Origin: Roseiarcus sp036488815
GTDB lineage: Bacteria; Pseudomonadota; Alphaproteobacteria; Rhizobiales; Beijerinckiaceae
Reading direction: 5' to 3'
Length of the DNA stretch: 64,000 nucleotides
NCBI GenBank assembly: GCA_036488815.1
Contig: DASXGX010000103.1
Coordinates: 1 to 64,000 of the forward strand
This document shows, one piece after another, positions 42,215 to 49,719 of the stretch. Position numbers and translations under genes: made by a program. Under the pieces are notes generated by a model. It did not search any database. It was given only the letters and a program-made list of their open reading frames with translations, and was not told where the DNA came from. The stretch's first letter is position 1. The number at the start of each line of letters is the position of its first letter.

Positions 42215-42367
42215 TCAAAGGACGCCGAGCACCACGAGGATCAGCAGCAGGACGAGAAGCGCGCCAAGACCGCCTGAGGGGTAGTATCCCCATCCCCCGC
42301 TGTACGGCCACGTGGGCAGCGCGCCGACCAAGAGAACAATGATGATGATCAAAAGAAGGAGGCGCAT
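42215..42367 (-). CDS. DUF3309-type small membrane protein
   Basis: A 50-residue protein from ATG 42367 (GGAAGG 6 bp upstream). Two hydrophobic segments flank the conserved centre GALPTWPYSGGWGYYPSGGLG, characteristic of DUF3309. These peptides are widespread in Proteobacteria, probably inner-membrane, of unknown function. It points away from the YjbQ gene. Confidence 0.85.
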   Translation of the reverse strand: MRLLLLIIIIVLLVGALPTWPYSGGWGYYPSGGLGALLVLLLILVVLGVL

Positions 42368-42459
42368 GGAGACCTTCCTGAGGGCTTCCGGCATGGAGCG
42401 TCCATTCAACGCGAAAAGTGCGGAATGGTTCCTTGCGCTTGGCCAAGTTGGAGATGATC

Positions 42460-42879
42460 ATGCGGCAGTTCACCCACGTGTTTGAGTTCAGAACCGGCGC
42501 CCGCGGACTGCTGGAAATCACGCAGGACATCGAGCGCTTCGTTGCACAGTGTGGCGTCTCGACCGCGCTCCTGACTCTGTTCTGTCGGCACACCTCGGCT
42601 TCGCTACTCATTCAGGAAAATGCGGCGCGGGAGGTTCGGCGCGACCTCGAGGCGTTCTTCGAAAATCTCGCTCCGGAGGATCCTGCACGCTACGCGCATA
42701 GCGAAGAGGGGCCAGACGACATGCCCGCCCACATCCGTACGGCGTTGACCAACGTCCATCTCGCAATTCCCGTTATCGACGGGCGCCTCGCGCTCGGCGC
42801 GTGGCAAGGAATCTACCTTTTCGAGCATCGTCGGGCGCCACATCGCCGCATGATCGCGGCGCATCTGATCGGCGACTGA
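42460..42879 (+). CDS. yjbQ: YjbQ/UPF0047 family protein
   Basis: A 139-residue protein from ATG 42460 (GGAG 6 bp upstream). Diagnostic strings are LLTLFCRHTSASLLIQENA, DDMPAHIRTALTNVHLAIPVIDGRLALGAWQGIYLFEHR. The family forms trimers with a metal-binding His cluster and has weak thiamine-phosphate-synthase activity in vitro; the physiological role is unclear. ATG 42454 two codons upstream is an alternative. Confidence 0.9.
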   Translation: MRQFTHVFEFRTGARGLLEITQDIERFVAQCGVSTALLTLFCRHTSASLLIQENAAREVRRDLEAFFENLAPEDPARYAHSEEGPDDMPAHIRTALTNVHLAIPVIDGRLALGAWQGIYLFEHRRAPHRRMIAAHLIGD

Positions 42880-42957
42880 ACCGAGCGGCCGGGAACAATC
42901 GAAGAGCGCGAGCGTTTTCACACTGACGCCTCGGGTGTCGGAAACAGGAGAAAACGC

Positions 42958-43284
42958 ATGAAGGCCATTTGCTGCGCGGCCCTCGTCGCTGCACTCATGC
43001 CATCGCTCGCTCTCGCGCAAAATGCAGGCGGCGCGGTCGGCGGCGCAATCGTCGGCGGCGTCGTGGGCGGACCAATTGGCGCAGGCGTGGGCGCGATCGT
43101 CGGCTCGACCCTGCCGGAGCGTCCCTCGGTCGTTTACGACCGGCCCGTCGTCGTCGGCGAGGCGCTTCCCGACGATTTTAGTTACTATCCCGTGCCGAAC
43201 CACGGCGACTATAGCTACGTCATTGTCGACCACCACCGCGTGATCGTCGACCATCATCACCGCGTGGTGCGCGTGATCGAATGA
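42958..43284 (+). CDS. Secreted glycine-zipper protein with His-rich tail
   Basis: A 108-residue protein with ribosome binding site AGGAG and signal peptide MKAICCAALVAALMPSLALA. A glycine-zipper segment (GGAVGGAIVGGVVGGPIGAGVGAIVG) able to insert in membranes is followed by a periplasmic tail resembling DUF1236 proteins (VVYDRPVVVGEALPDDFSYYPVPNHGDYSYVIVDHHRVIVDHHHRVVRVIE) with six histidines. An outer-membrane or periplasmic structural role is likely. Confidence 0.8.
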   Translation: MKAICCAALVAALMPSLALAQNAGGAVGGAIVGGVVGGPIGAGVGAIVGSTLPERPSVVYDRPVVVGEALPDDFSYYPVPNHGDYSYVIVDHHRVIVDHHHRVVRVIE

Positions 43285-43336
43285 CGCGGACCCGGCGAAG
43301 GATTCGCCGCCCCTAGGCAATACTTACATTGCGAAG

Positions 43337-43397
43337 AGCGTAGCGACGAAGCCATCTGTGCTTCGCGGGAGTCGATGTTTGACTCCTCCGCTACGCT
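43337..43397. terminator. Nested inverted repeats between convergent genes
   Basis: Outer arms AGCGTAGCG (43337-43345) and CGCTACGCT (43389-43397) enclose a second hairpin GGAGTC / GACTCC (43368-43386) and a CGAAG / CTTCG hairpin. The nested fold lies between the convergent glycine-zipper and LigD-polymerase genes and probably ends transcription from both sides. Confidence 0.6.
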
Positions 43398-43425
43398 CGC
43401 AGAAGACGTTGGTTAGCAGCGTCTC

Positions 43426-44352
43426 TTACCGCGCTGCGGTGAGCACGGCCGTCGGGATCGTTTGCGCGCGGGTAAGAAATTCTCCCCACGGATCTGCGAG
43501 CACGACCGCGGTTTTGATCGTGTACTGCGCCGCGCTGCTCGCATCCTCGAGCGATCGCCAGGTCAGCGGCGTTGCGACCGGCGCCGTCGGGCGGGCGCGC
43601 AGCGACCACGGCAGGATCGCGGTCGAGCCCTTCTTGTTTCTCATCCAATCGATGAAGATGCGGCCGGTGCGGCGCGACTTGCTCATCGAAGCGATGAAGC
43701 GCGCCGGCTCCTTTTCCGCCAGGCCGTGCGCGAAGGCGCGCGCGAAGGTCTCGACTTCGTCCGTCGTCAGCGAGCGGTCGAGCGGCGCGACGACATGCAC
43801 ACCCTTGCCGCCGCTCATCATCGGCCATGTCTTCACGTCGATCGCCTCGAGCCGTCGGGCGATATCCTGCGCGGCCGCCTTCACGTCGGCGAAGGAAACG
43901 CTCGGATCGGGATCGAGGTCGAAGATGAGGCGGTCCGGCTGGTCGAGCGAATCGATGCGGCTCATCCAGCCGTGGAACTCGACGCCGCCGAATTGCGCCG
44001 CCGTGCGAAGGCCTTCGGCGCCTTCGAGGGCCATATAGACTTTATCGCCTTCCGTCACGCGGATGACGCCTCGCTTCATAGCCGACGTCGGATGACGTTG
44101 AAAAAACGTCTCGGTTTCGACGTTGTCGGGCGCGCGGATGATGCTGACGAGCCGCTGCTCGAGATAGGGCGTCATGCGTTCGGCGACGCGCGCGTAATAG
44201 CCGGCGACATCGCCTTTGGTCACGCCGTCGGACGGGAAGATCACGCGGTCGGCGTGCGTGATCGGCGTCGGCTCGGCGGCGCGCTGAGCGGCGGCGCGGG
44301 TGGCTCCACGGGAAGGCGTGATCGGCGGATTGCTTGGGTTCGAAGCCTTCAT
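43426..44352 (-). CDS. ligD: LigD-type polymerase/primase domain protein (non-homologous end-joining)
   Basis: A 308-residue stand-alone LigD polymerase domain of the archaeo-eukaryotic primase fold. Features are ITHADRVIFPSDGVTKGDVAGYYARVAERMTPYL, the catalytic FDLDPDP with D145 and D147, SGGKGVHVVAPL, and MSKSRRTGRIFIDWMRNKKGSTAILPWSLRARPTAPVATPLTW. It fills gaps and adds ribonucleotides at double-strand breaks. ATG 44352 has GGAGG upstream and overlaps the stop of a ligase-domain remnant (ATGA). No Ku gene is in the window. Confidence 0.92.
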   Translation of the reverse strand: MKASNPSNPPITPSRGATRAAAQRAAEPTPITHADRVIFPSDGVTKGDVAGYYARVAERMTPYLEQRLVSIIRAPDNVETETFFQRHPTSAMKRGVIRVTEGDKVYMALEGAEGLRTAAQFGGVEFHGWMSRIDSLDQPDRLIFDLDPDPSVSFADVKAAAQDIARRLEAIDVKTWPMMSGGKGVHVVAPLDRSLTTDEVETFARAFAHGLAEKEPARFIASMSKSRRTGRIFIDWMRNKKGSTAILPWSLRARPTAPVATPLTWRSLEDASSAAQYTIKTAVVLADPWGEFLTRAQTIPTAVLTAAR

Positions 44353-44513
44353 GGGCGCATCCTCCCGCACGTCGGAAATCTCGCCTGTCGCATTTTCCCG
44401 TCGCCGGTCCAACCGCTGAAGCGAACCTCGGCTCGAAACGGTTCGGCGACAAACATCGCGCCGCGCGGCAGCTTCTCGGCGCTGACGGTTGTCTCCGGTG
44501 AAGATAGCCCCTC
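44349..44513 (-). pseudogene. C-terminal remnant of the LigD ligase domain
   Basis: In frame, the codons just upstream of the polymerase gene encode EGLSSPETTVSAEKLPRGAM... and AEVRFSGWTGDGKMRQARF, the C-terminal OB-fold end of an ATP-dependent DNA ligase as found in LigD (LPRGxxFVEP...AEVRFxxWTxDGxxRxxSF). The adenylation domain with KxDG is absent: the DNA beyond is the promoter side of the divergent topoisomerase gene. Its TGA overlaps the polymerase ATG. I infer a former ligase-polymerase fusion that lost its front. Confidence 0.6.
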
Positions 44514-44720
44514 CAAAAACTTCTGACGGAGACGGGCATGACGAGCGCCCTCGCGTCGGCGCGCCGCGCTACAGGAAGGGTCGCGCGACCCTGCTCCACG
44601 CACGAACGCGGAGTGGCAGGTTCAGGTTCCACTCTTAGCGGCGGCCGGAACTTTAAAGCCCTGCCGCCGTTTGTGGGCTATTGGCCTAACCCATCTAGCC
44701 GGCGCCGGAGGCTGTGTTCG

Positions 44721-45851
44721 TTGTACGCCGTTGCCGAAAAAACGCGAGTTGCGGTCGAAAGCGAGCCACTCGAACCGCCGAGCCCGGCCGACGAGCTGGT
44801 CTACGTCGACCAGAACGGACCGGGCTTCCGGCGCCGGCGCATCGGAAGATCCTTCGCATATTACGACGAGGACAACAAACTCATCCGCGACCCGGCGACG
44901 CTGCAGCGGATTCGCTCGCTCGCCATTCCGCCGGCCTACAACGACGTCTGGATCTCGCCGATCCCGGAGGGACATATCCAGGCGACCGGGCGCGACGCAC
45001 GCGGGCGCAAGCAATATCGCTACCACAAGCTGTGGAGCGAAATGTCGGACGCCGCGAAGTTCGACCGCATGGTGCAATTCGCGCGGGGCCTGCCGCGGTT
45101 GCGCGAACTCCTCGCCGCGGATCTTCGCGGGCCTGGGCTGTCGTTGCGCCGTGTCCTCGCCACGGTTGTGCGCCTCCTCGAGTCGACGCTCATTCGTGTC
45201 GGCAACGACGAGTACGCGCGACAGAATCAAAGCTTCGGCCTCACCACGCTCGACGGCAGCCATGTCGCGGTCGACGGCGCGAAGCTGCGTTTTGAATTCA
45301 AGGGCAAGAGCGGCAAGCTGTGGCGCCTCTCGGTGTCCGATCGCCGGATCGCGCGCATCATCCGCGAGTGCCAGGAATTGCCGGGGCAACGGTTGTTCCA
45401 GTATGTCGACGAGCGCGGCGCGCGTTTCGCGATCACCTCCGCCGACGTCAACGCCTATCTTCGCGAACTCAGCGGACAGGAGTTCACCGCCAAGGACTTT
45501 AGGACCTGGGCAGGCACGTGGCGCGCGGCGACGGCGCTCGCCAAGGCGCCGTCGTTCAAGAGCGCCTCCGAGGCCAAGCGCATCATTCGAAGCGTTATCG
45601 GAGACGTCGCGGCCAAGCTCGGCAACACGCCGACCGTTTGCCGCAAATCCTACGTTCATCCCGAAGTCGTCGCGGCTTTTCTGCGGGGTGAACTCGATCT
45701 GCCCACGGCTGCGGGCGCCGAGCGCGCCCAACACGAACTCACGTTGGAGGAGGAGAGCGTTCTCGCTTTCCTGGAAAATGTGTCGACGGCGCGGCCGATC
45801 GTCATTGCGGCCCTGACGCGACACGAACTTCAGCGTGGGGCTTCGAGGTAG
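44721..45851 (+). CDS. DNA topoisomerase IB (poxvirus/eukaryotic type)
   Basis: A 376-residue enzyme from TTG 44721 with GGAGG 9 bp upstream. The N-terminal part has GRSFAYYDEDNKLIRDPATLQRIRSLAIPPAYNDVWISP and GHIQATGRDARGRKQYRYHKLWSEMSD; the catalytic part has LIRVGNDEYARQNQSFGLTTL, FEFKGKSGK and active-site Y311 in VCRKSYVHPEVVAAF. It relaxes supercoils through a 3'-phosphotyrosine intermediate. Upstream frames to 44538 lack similarity. It diverges from the LigD-polymerase gene. Confidence 0.93.
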   Translation: MYAVAEKTRVAVESEPLEPPSPADELVYVDQNGPGFRRRRIGRSFAYYDEDNKLIRDPATLQRIRSLAIPPAYNDVWISPIPEGHIQATGRDARGRKQYRYHKLWSEMSDAAKFDRMVQFARGLPRLRELLAADLRGPGLSLRRVLATVVRLLESTLIRVGNDEYARQNQSFGLTTLDGSHVAVDGAKLRFEFKGKSGKLWRLSVSDRRIARIIRECQELPGQRLFQYVDERGARFAITSADVNAYLRELSGQEFTAKDFRTWAGTWRAATALAKAPSFKSASEAKRIIRSVIGDVAAKLGNTPTVCRKSYVHPEVVAAFLRGELDLPTAAGAERAQHELTLEEESVLAFLENVSTARPIVIAALTRHELQRGASR

Positions 45852-45909
45852 CGCGTCGCGACGCGCCGCCGTTGCGGCGACGCGGTCACAAATTTTCAAG
45901 GAGGTCGAT

Positions 45910-46101
45910 ATGGCCGGCGAAATCGAAGACGACAACATCCGTCCTCCGCCGCATTACCGCGAAGACGGGCCGCCGCAGGTCATTACCGCCGACACGGCTC
46001 GACAAGGTCCGAAGGGGTCCCGGGTTTTCTGGGTGCTGGCCTTCAGTCTGGCGCTTGCGGTAATTGCATGGTTCGTCGTGGAATATTTCGGCCGGCCCTA
46101 G
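45910..46101 (+). CDS. 63-residue single-TM hypothetical protein
   Basis: From ATG 45910 with AAGGAGG 6 bp upstream. The N-terminus is acidic and hydrophilic (MAGEIEDDNIRPPPHYREDG), and one C-terminal membrane span (VFWVLAFSLALAVIAWFVVEYF) suggests a tail-anchored inner-membrane protein. Family unknown. It follows the topoisomerase gene by 58 bp. A G/C-run hairpin at 46143-46168 follows. Confidence 0.7.
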   Translation: MAGEIEDDNIRPPPHYREDGPPQVITADTARQGPKGSRVFWVLAFSLALAVIAWFVVEYFGRP

Positions 46102-46142
46102 CCCAATCGCCGCGCGTTACCCCAATGGCGCCCAGCGAAGGG

Positions 46143-46168
46143 CGGGGGGCCCCAAATCGCGCCCCCCG
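46143..46168. terminator. G-run/C-run hairpin between convergent genes
   Basis: CGGGGGG (46143-46149) pairs with CCCCCCG (46162-46168) across a 12-base loop, between the 45910 gene and the leftward gene ending at 46263. No U tract is present. Confidence 0.45.
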
Positions 46169-46262
46169 AATTCGCGCTTCTCTCGGGCAGGACAGCCGCG
46201 AAGGTGAGCGAAGTGAGCTTCGACTCCCCCAACGGCTGGCGCCTTACAGCGGTGCGCGAAAA

Positions 46263-46463
46263 CTAAGTCTTCGGCGCCGAGTTGGGCTTCTCCTCGGGCG
46301 GCTTCGCCTTGCCGCCCTGATAGTCGTCGATTTCGGTCGCGTAAGGCTGCTTCGCGTCGCCGCCGGGCGCGCTCGGGTGAGCGTCGTCGCGCACGTCGGC
46401 CGGCGCCGCGGGTCTAGTCTTCGCGGCGCCGGTTCGGCTTGGCTCTTTTCTGCGCACGGACAT
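46263..46463 (-). CDS. Small hydrophilic hypothetical protein (66 aa)
   Basis: From ATG 46463 with AGGAG 8 bp upstream. The sequence (MSVRRKEPSRTGAAKTRPAAPADVRDDAHPSAPGGDAKQPYATEIDDYQGGKAKPPEEK...) is disordered, rich in Pro, Ala, Lys and Asp. It lies 44 bp after the PRC-barrel gene on the same strand. Low complexity makes the coding call uncertain. Confidence 0.45.
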   Translation of the reverse strand: MSVRRKEPSRTGAAKTRPAAPADVRDDAHPSAPGGDAKQPYATEIDDYQGGKAKPPEEKPNSAPKT

Positions 46464-46507
46464 TGCGAGGCTCCTGGTCGAGCGCGGCTCTCGCCGCGCG
46501 CATCCGT

Positions 46508-46873
46508 CTAGATCCAATAAGGGCCGACGCCATAATAGTCGTGGAGCCTCGACTCGTAGGTTCGGTCGCCCCATTGCGGCGTCGCGTCGGCTGGATAGGC
46601 CGGCGCCTTTTCGAGGTCGCTCTTCGAAACGTCGACGACATAGCCGCCGAGGGAGGTGTCGTATTTCAGGAGCTGCCACGGCAGAGGGCGATAGTCCTGG
46701 CCGATGCCGAGGAAACCGCCGAACGACATGATGGCGTATACGACCTTCCCGGCCGCTTTATCGATCATGACGTCCTGGATTTCGCCGATATGCTCGCTTT
46801 GCGGATTGTAGACCCTCGTGCCGGAGACTTTGCTTCCGGCGATGAGTGAAGAGGTTTCGTCGATTTTTTCCAT
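46508..46873 (-). CDS. PRC-barrel domain protein
   Basis: A 121-residue protein from ATG 46873 (GAGGAG 8 bp upstream). One PRC barrel: LIAGSKVSGTRVYNPQSEHIGEIQDVMIDKAAGKVVYAIMSFGGFLGIGQDYRPLPWQLLKYDTSLGGYVVDVSKSDLEKAP. The tail contains RTYESRLHDYYGVGPYW. Stand-alone PRC-barrel proteins are common in alphaproteobacteria, often in stress regulons, with unknown partners. Confidence 0.9.
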   Translation of the reverse strand: MEKIDETSSLIAGSKVSGTRVYNPQSEHIGEIQDVMIDKAAGKVVYAIMSFGGFLGIGQDYRPLPWQLLKYDTSLGGYVVDVSKSDLEKAPAYPADATPQWGDRTYESRLHDYYGVGPYWI

Positions 46874-47034
46874 TGATCGCACTCCTCGATGTGCGCCCGG
46901 GCGAGCGCGCGTTGGCTTTAGAACACGGGATATGAGGAGAACGCGCGACAGCGGGGGCAGGTTCCGCCCGCCTGTTGCGGCGCAGTTGAAAACGCGGCAA
47001 ACTCCCATCTCCTCACGCCCGGCACGAGGCCTCC

Positions 47035-47889
47035 ATGTCGGCATTCGAGCGCGCAGTTCTCCGCATCGATCGGCCTCAAATCCAGCAAGGCATGTCGGCG
47101 CAGCATCGCGTGCGCGCTTTGATGCCGGCGGCGATGCGCGGCGATTTCGCCGCCACCGATCCGTTTCTCGCCTTGATGGAGGATTGGTTCCCGCGCGGCG
47201 TGTTCGACAAACATCCCCATCGCGGCATCGAGACGGTGACCTATGTGCTCGAAGGTCGCCTCGACCACTACGACAATCAAGGCAACGCAGGTTCGATCCT
47301 TCCGGGCGACGCGCAATGGATGACCGCGGGCCGCGGACTCATCCATAACGAGATCCCTGCCGAGGGCGTCATCGCGCACACCTTGCAGCTTTGGGTCCAT
47401 CTGCCGGCCGCGCATAAGATGGCGGAGCCGCGCTATCAGGATCTTCATGGCGACCTCGCGCCGATGCGACGCGAGCCCCGCGCGGAAGCGCGCGTCTTCT
47501 CGGGCGCGTCGGGTGGCATCGTTTCGTCGACCCGGAATTACGCGCCGGTGACGATGGTCGAATTCCGCCTTGATCCCGGCGGCTCGATCCGTCAGGACTT
47601 GCCTGCCGACTACAACGCGGTTCTCGTTCTTCTCTCCGGAGAGGCTTCGATCGGTCGCACCGAGGCGCACGCCGCGGGTGGCGACGTCGTCTGGCTTACT
47701 CGGCGCGAAGACACCTCACCCTCCGAGTTCACGATCAGCGCGCCGGAGCAATCGGTGCGCGCGCTGCTCTATGCCGGACGTCCCCTGCGCGAGCCTGTCG
47801 TCGCGCGCGGCCCCTTCGTGATGAACAGCGAAGCGGAAATCGAGCAGGCTTACGCCGACTATCGCGCCGGGCGCTTCGGTCGAGTTTAG
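47035..47889 (+). CDS. Pirin-family cupin protein
   Basis: A 284-residue bicupin. The metal ligands of pirin are present in the N-terminal cupin: H60 and H62 in DKHPHRGIETVTYVLEG, H104 and E106 in GLIHNEIP. The C-terminal cupin (YAPVTMVEFRLDPGGSIRQDLPADYNAVLVLLSGEASIG) lacks ligands, as usual. Bacterial pirins range from quercetinase-like dioxygenases to redox regulators; activity here is unknown. It diverges from the PRC-barrel gene. Confidence 0.93.
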   Translation: MSAFERAVLRIDRPQIQQGMSAQHRVRALMPAAMRGDFAATDPFLALMEDWFPRGVFDKHPHRGIETVTYVLEGRLDHYDNQGNAGSILPGDAQWMTAGRGLIHNEIPAEGVIAHTLQLWVHLPAAHKMAEPRYQDLHGDLAPMRREPRAEARVFSGASGGIVSSTRNYAPVTMVEFRLDPGGSIRQDLPADYNAVLVLLSGEASIGRTEAHAAGGDVVWLTRREDTSPSEFTISAPEQSVRALLYAGRPLREPVVARGPFVMNSEAEIEQAYADYRAGRFGRV

Positions 47890-48248
47890 CCTATCGAGTA
47901 CAAACGCACGGGGCCTGCGCAAAAAAGCGGCATTCACAAAAGTTGATCCTACAAACAGGCGTGGCGCGTTGCTGCAAAAGAGCTCTCGGGAGCCCCCAGG
48001 AATCTGCGGTGCAGCAAGAATTCTAACGCGTTCATCGAACAAGGAAACAGGTCGCTTGAGCGCGTTCGCGGCGTGCGTCGCGAAGCGTCTTGCGACAGCG
48101 CGTATCGCGCTCGATGTCGTCGACTCGCGCCATGAATCGACCGCCTTCTGGCGGTAGCGCAAGCCCGCTCCACGGCTTGCTTCTCGAACCCTTCGAGCAA
48201 AGCAAGCCGTGGAGCGAAGGGGGGCGGACGCGATGAAGGAAGATCGTC
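47890..48248 (+). promoter_or_regulatory. Leader with long stable hairpin upstream of the Gln/Gly-rich gene
   Basis: This 359-base gap has no credible gene. At its end lies a perfect 17-bp stem, CGCTCCACGGCTTGCTT (48166-48182) with AAGCAAGCCGTGGAGCG (48200-48216), capped by a second 6-bp stem CTCGAA / TTCGAG with a CCC loop and separated from it by a CA bulge. A small CCGCC-TTCT-GGCGG hairpin precedes it (48141-48154). The large hairpin ends 32 bases before the next start codon, where it could act as a terminator, stabiliser or attenuator. Confidence 0.65.
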
Positions 48249-48905
48249 ATGATGCACTCCGACAATCTGCTGCAGAATGCTTTCCAGAATCCGACCGTAA
48301 CGCCTAACCCTTCTCTGTTCGGTCAGTCTGCGCCTCAACCTCAAGGCCAATTCGGCCAAGCGGCGATGGGGCAAGGCGCCTACGGGGCGTTCGGTAATCC
48401 GATGGGCGGCCAGTCTGCCGCCGGTGGGGGCTGGGGCGCGCCGCAGCGTCAGCTCTCGCAGCAGGACGTCAGCAACATTCTTCAGCAGATTGCTCCCGTC
48501 TTGCCGCAGATCATCGCACAGGCGCAACAGAACCAGTATCAGCCGATGGCTGCCTACGGCGGCGGCTTCGGCGGACAGCGATCCCTGTCACCGCAGGACG
48601 TGAGCGAAGTGGTGCGGCAGATTTTGCCGATCATCCCGCAGCTCGTGCAGTCGATGCAGCAACAGGGCGGCCAGATGGGTCTCGGCCAGCTGGGGTTGGG
48701 CCAAATGGGGCTCGGCCAAGGCGGCCAAGGGATGTCGGGTCATGGCTGGCAAGGGCAGGCGGCCTATGGCGGCGTCCAGCAGACGCCCTTCCAGCAGCAA
48801 CAGCCGATCTCGCAACGGCTGACCCACCACGACGTGCACGACATCGTGCGGCAGTTGAGCGACCTTATCCAGCAGCAGGCCAGCACCGGCCAATTGCGCC
48901 TGTAA
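48249..48905 (+). CDS. Gln/Gly-rich protein with three helical repeats (novel)
   Basis: A 218-residue protein, ribosome binding site AAGGAAG. A prion-like Gln/Gly/Asn/Ala-rich N-terminus (NPSLFGQSAPQPQGQFGQ...) leads into three related units: QLSQQDVSNILQQIAPVLPQ, SLSPQDVSEVVRQILPIIPQ and RLTHHDVHDIVRQLSDLIQQ, separated by Gly/Gln/Met linkers with LGQLGLGQMGLGQ repeats. There is no signal peptide, TM span or cysteine. I recognise no family. A scaffold or assembly role is possible. The next protein shares its FGQSAP motif. Confidence 0.75.
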   Translation: MMHSDNLLQNAFQNPTVTPNPSLFGQSAPQPQGQFGQAAMGQGAYGAFGNPMGGQSAAGGGWGAPQRQLSQQDVSNILQQIAPVLPQIIAQAQQNQYQPMAAYGGGFGGQRSLSPQDVSEVVRQILPIIPQLVQSMQQQGGQMGLGQLGLGQMGLGQGGQGMSGHGWQGQAAYGGVQQTPFQQQQPISQRLTHHDVHDIVRQLSDLIQQQASTGQLRL

Positions 48906-48990
48906 CCAAAACGGCGGGCGGGGCTTTCCCTGCCCGCTCTCTCTTTTGCACGTGGTCGCTTGCTCATTCGATCGAACAGAGGATCGCACG

Positions 48991-49512
48991 ATGGCTCACT
49001 TTCAAGCCGGCGCGTTTTTTGGCCAGAGCGCGCCGAGAGGCATAGACAATCCCGCCGACGATCCGCGCGTGCTCGCCGCCGTCTTCCAGGAGATCATGCC
49101 CGTTCTCGCGCGCATTCAGATGCGCTCGCCGCAAATGCCGGCGCCGGGAGCCTTCGGTCAGATGTCGGCGGAATCGGTCGCGGCGACGGCGCTCGTTTCC
49201 GACCTCGGCGCCGACAGCCTGCGGCGCCTGACCGGCTATCTCGACGCCAATTCGGGAAACTTCGAGGGACTGGGACATTGCGCGCCGCTTGTCGCGGCGG
49301 CGGCGCGGGCGTTGGCCGCCCGGGATTACGCGCAGACCTTCACATTGCTTTTCGACGTCTACCGCACGATCGCCATGCTCCGGGCGGAGGAGCCGAGGCT
49401 TCCCTTGCCGGGCTCGATCAAGATCGGGCAGGGCGAGGGTCGCAAGGGCGGCGAGGAGCGCAGCGCCAATACAGACGATCAGGGAGGAAATGCAGAGGGA
49501 CAGCCTCACTAA
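48991..49512 (+). CDS. FGQSAP-motif helical protein, partner of the Gln/Gly-rich protein
   Basis: A 173-residue protein from ATG 48991 (AGAGGA upstream), beginning MAHFQAGAFFGQSAPRGIDN. It has a helical core (DDPRVLAAVFQEIMPVLARIQMRS; SVAATALVSDLGADSLRRLTGYLDANSGNFEGLGHCAPLVAAAARALAARDYAQTFTLLFDVYRTIAMLRAEEP) and a disordered charged tail. The FGQSAP string and the EIMPVLARIQ helix echo LFGQSAP and the QIxPxxPQ helices of the upstream protein. No known family; function unknown. Likely same operon. Confidence 0.7.
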   Translation: MAHFQAGAFFGQSAPRGIDNPADDPRVLAAVFQEIMPVLARIQMRSPQMPAPGAFGQMSAESVAATALVSDLGADSLRRLTGYLDANSGNFEGLGHCAPLVAAAARALAARDYAQTFTLLFDVYRTIAMLRAEEPRLPLPGSIKIGQGEGRKGGEERSANTDDQGGNAEGQPH

Positions 49513-49652
49513 TCCCGTGAAATTGCCGGTTTTAACGTGCGTCTGCAATTCCGCTATACGTACGAGCTAGAACCGGGCAACCTCGGTTGCATGGGGCGGA
49601 TCCGTCTGATCACCAGGTGAAGTAGAGCCGGCCGTAACAAGTTGGTGACAAC

Positions 49653-49669
49653 TTGGCACGGCGCTTGCT
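49653..49669 (+). promoter_or_regulatory. Sigma-54 (-24/-12) promoter
   Basis: TTGGCACGGCGCTTGCT matches the sigma-54 consensus YTGGCACG-N4-TTGCW at every defined position, with GG and GC correctly spaced. A start site would fall near 49680, about 40 bases before GTG 49720. A 7-bp inverted repeat CAAGTTG-GTGA-CAACTTG (49638-49655) overlaps its -24 side, and GCAACC-TC-GGTTGC (49577-49590) lies about 100 bases upstream of the predicted start, where an activator could bind. Confidence 0.75.
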
Positions 49670-49719
49670 TCGTCTCCGAGGACTGTGCTGTTGTACGCAC
49701 AGCCCATTGGGGATGATTC

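Noticed and set aside
44622..45938. Long leftward 438-codon frame antisense to topoisomerase IB
   Set aside because: It is the GC-rich shadow of a gene with clear catalytic motifs; the frame has no family features or ribosome binding site.
47960..47980. GTGGCGCGTTGCTGC as a second sigma-54 promoter before the Gln/Gly-rich gene
   Set aside because: The -24 GG and -12 GC are one base too close and the TGGCAC element is imperfect; sigma-54 does not tolerate wrong spacing.
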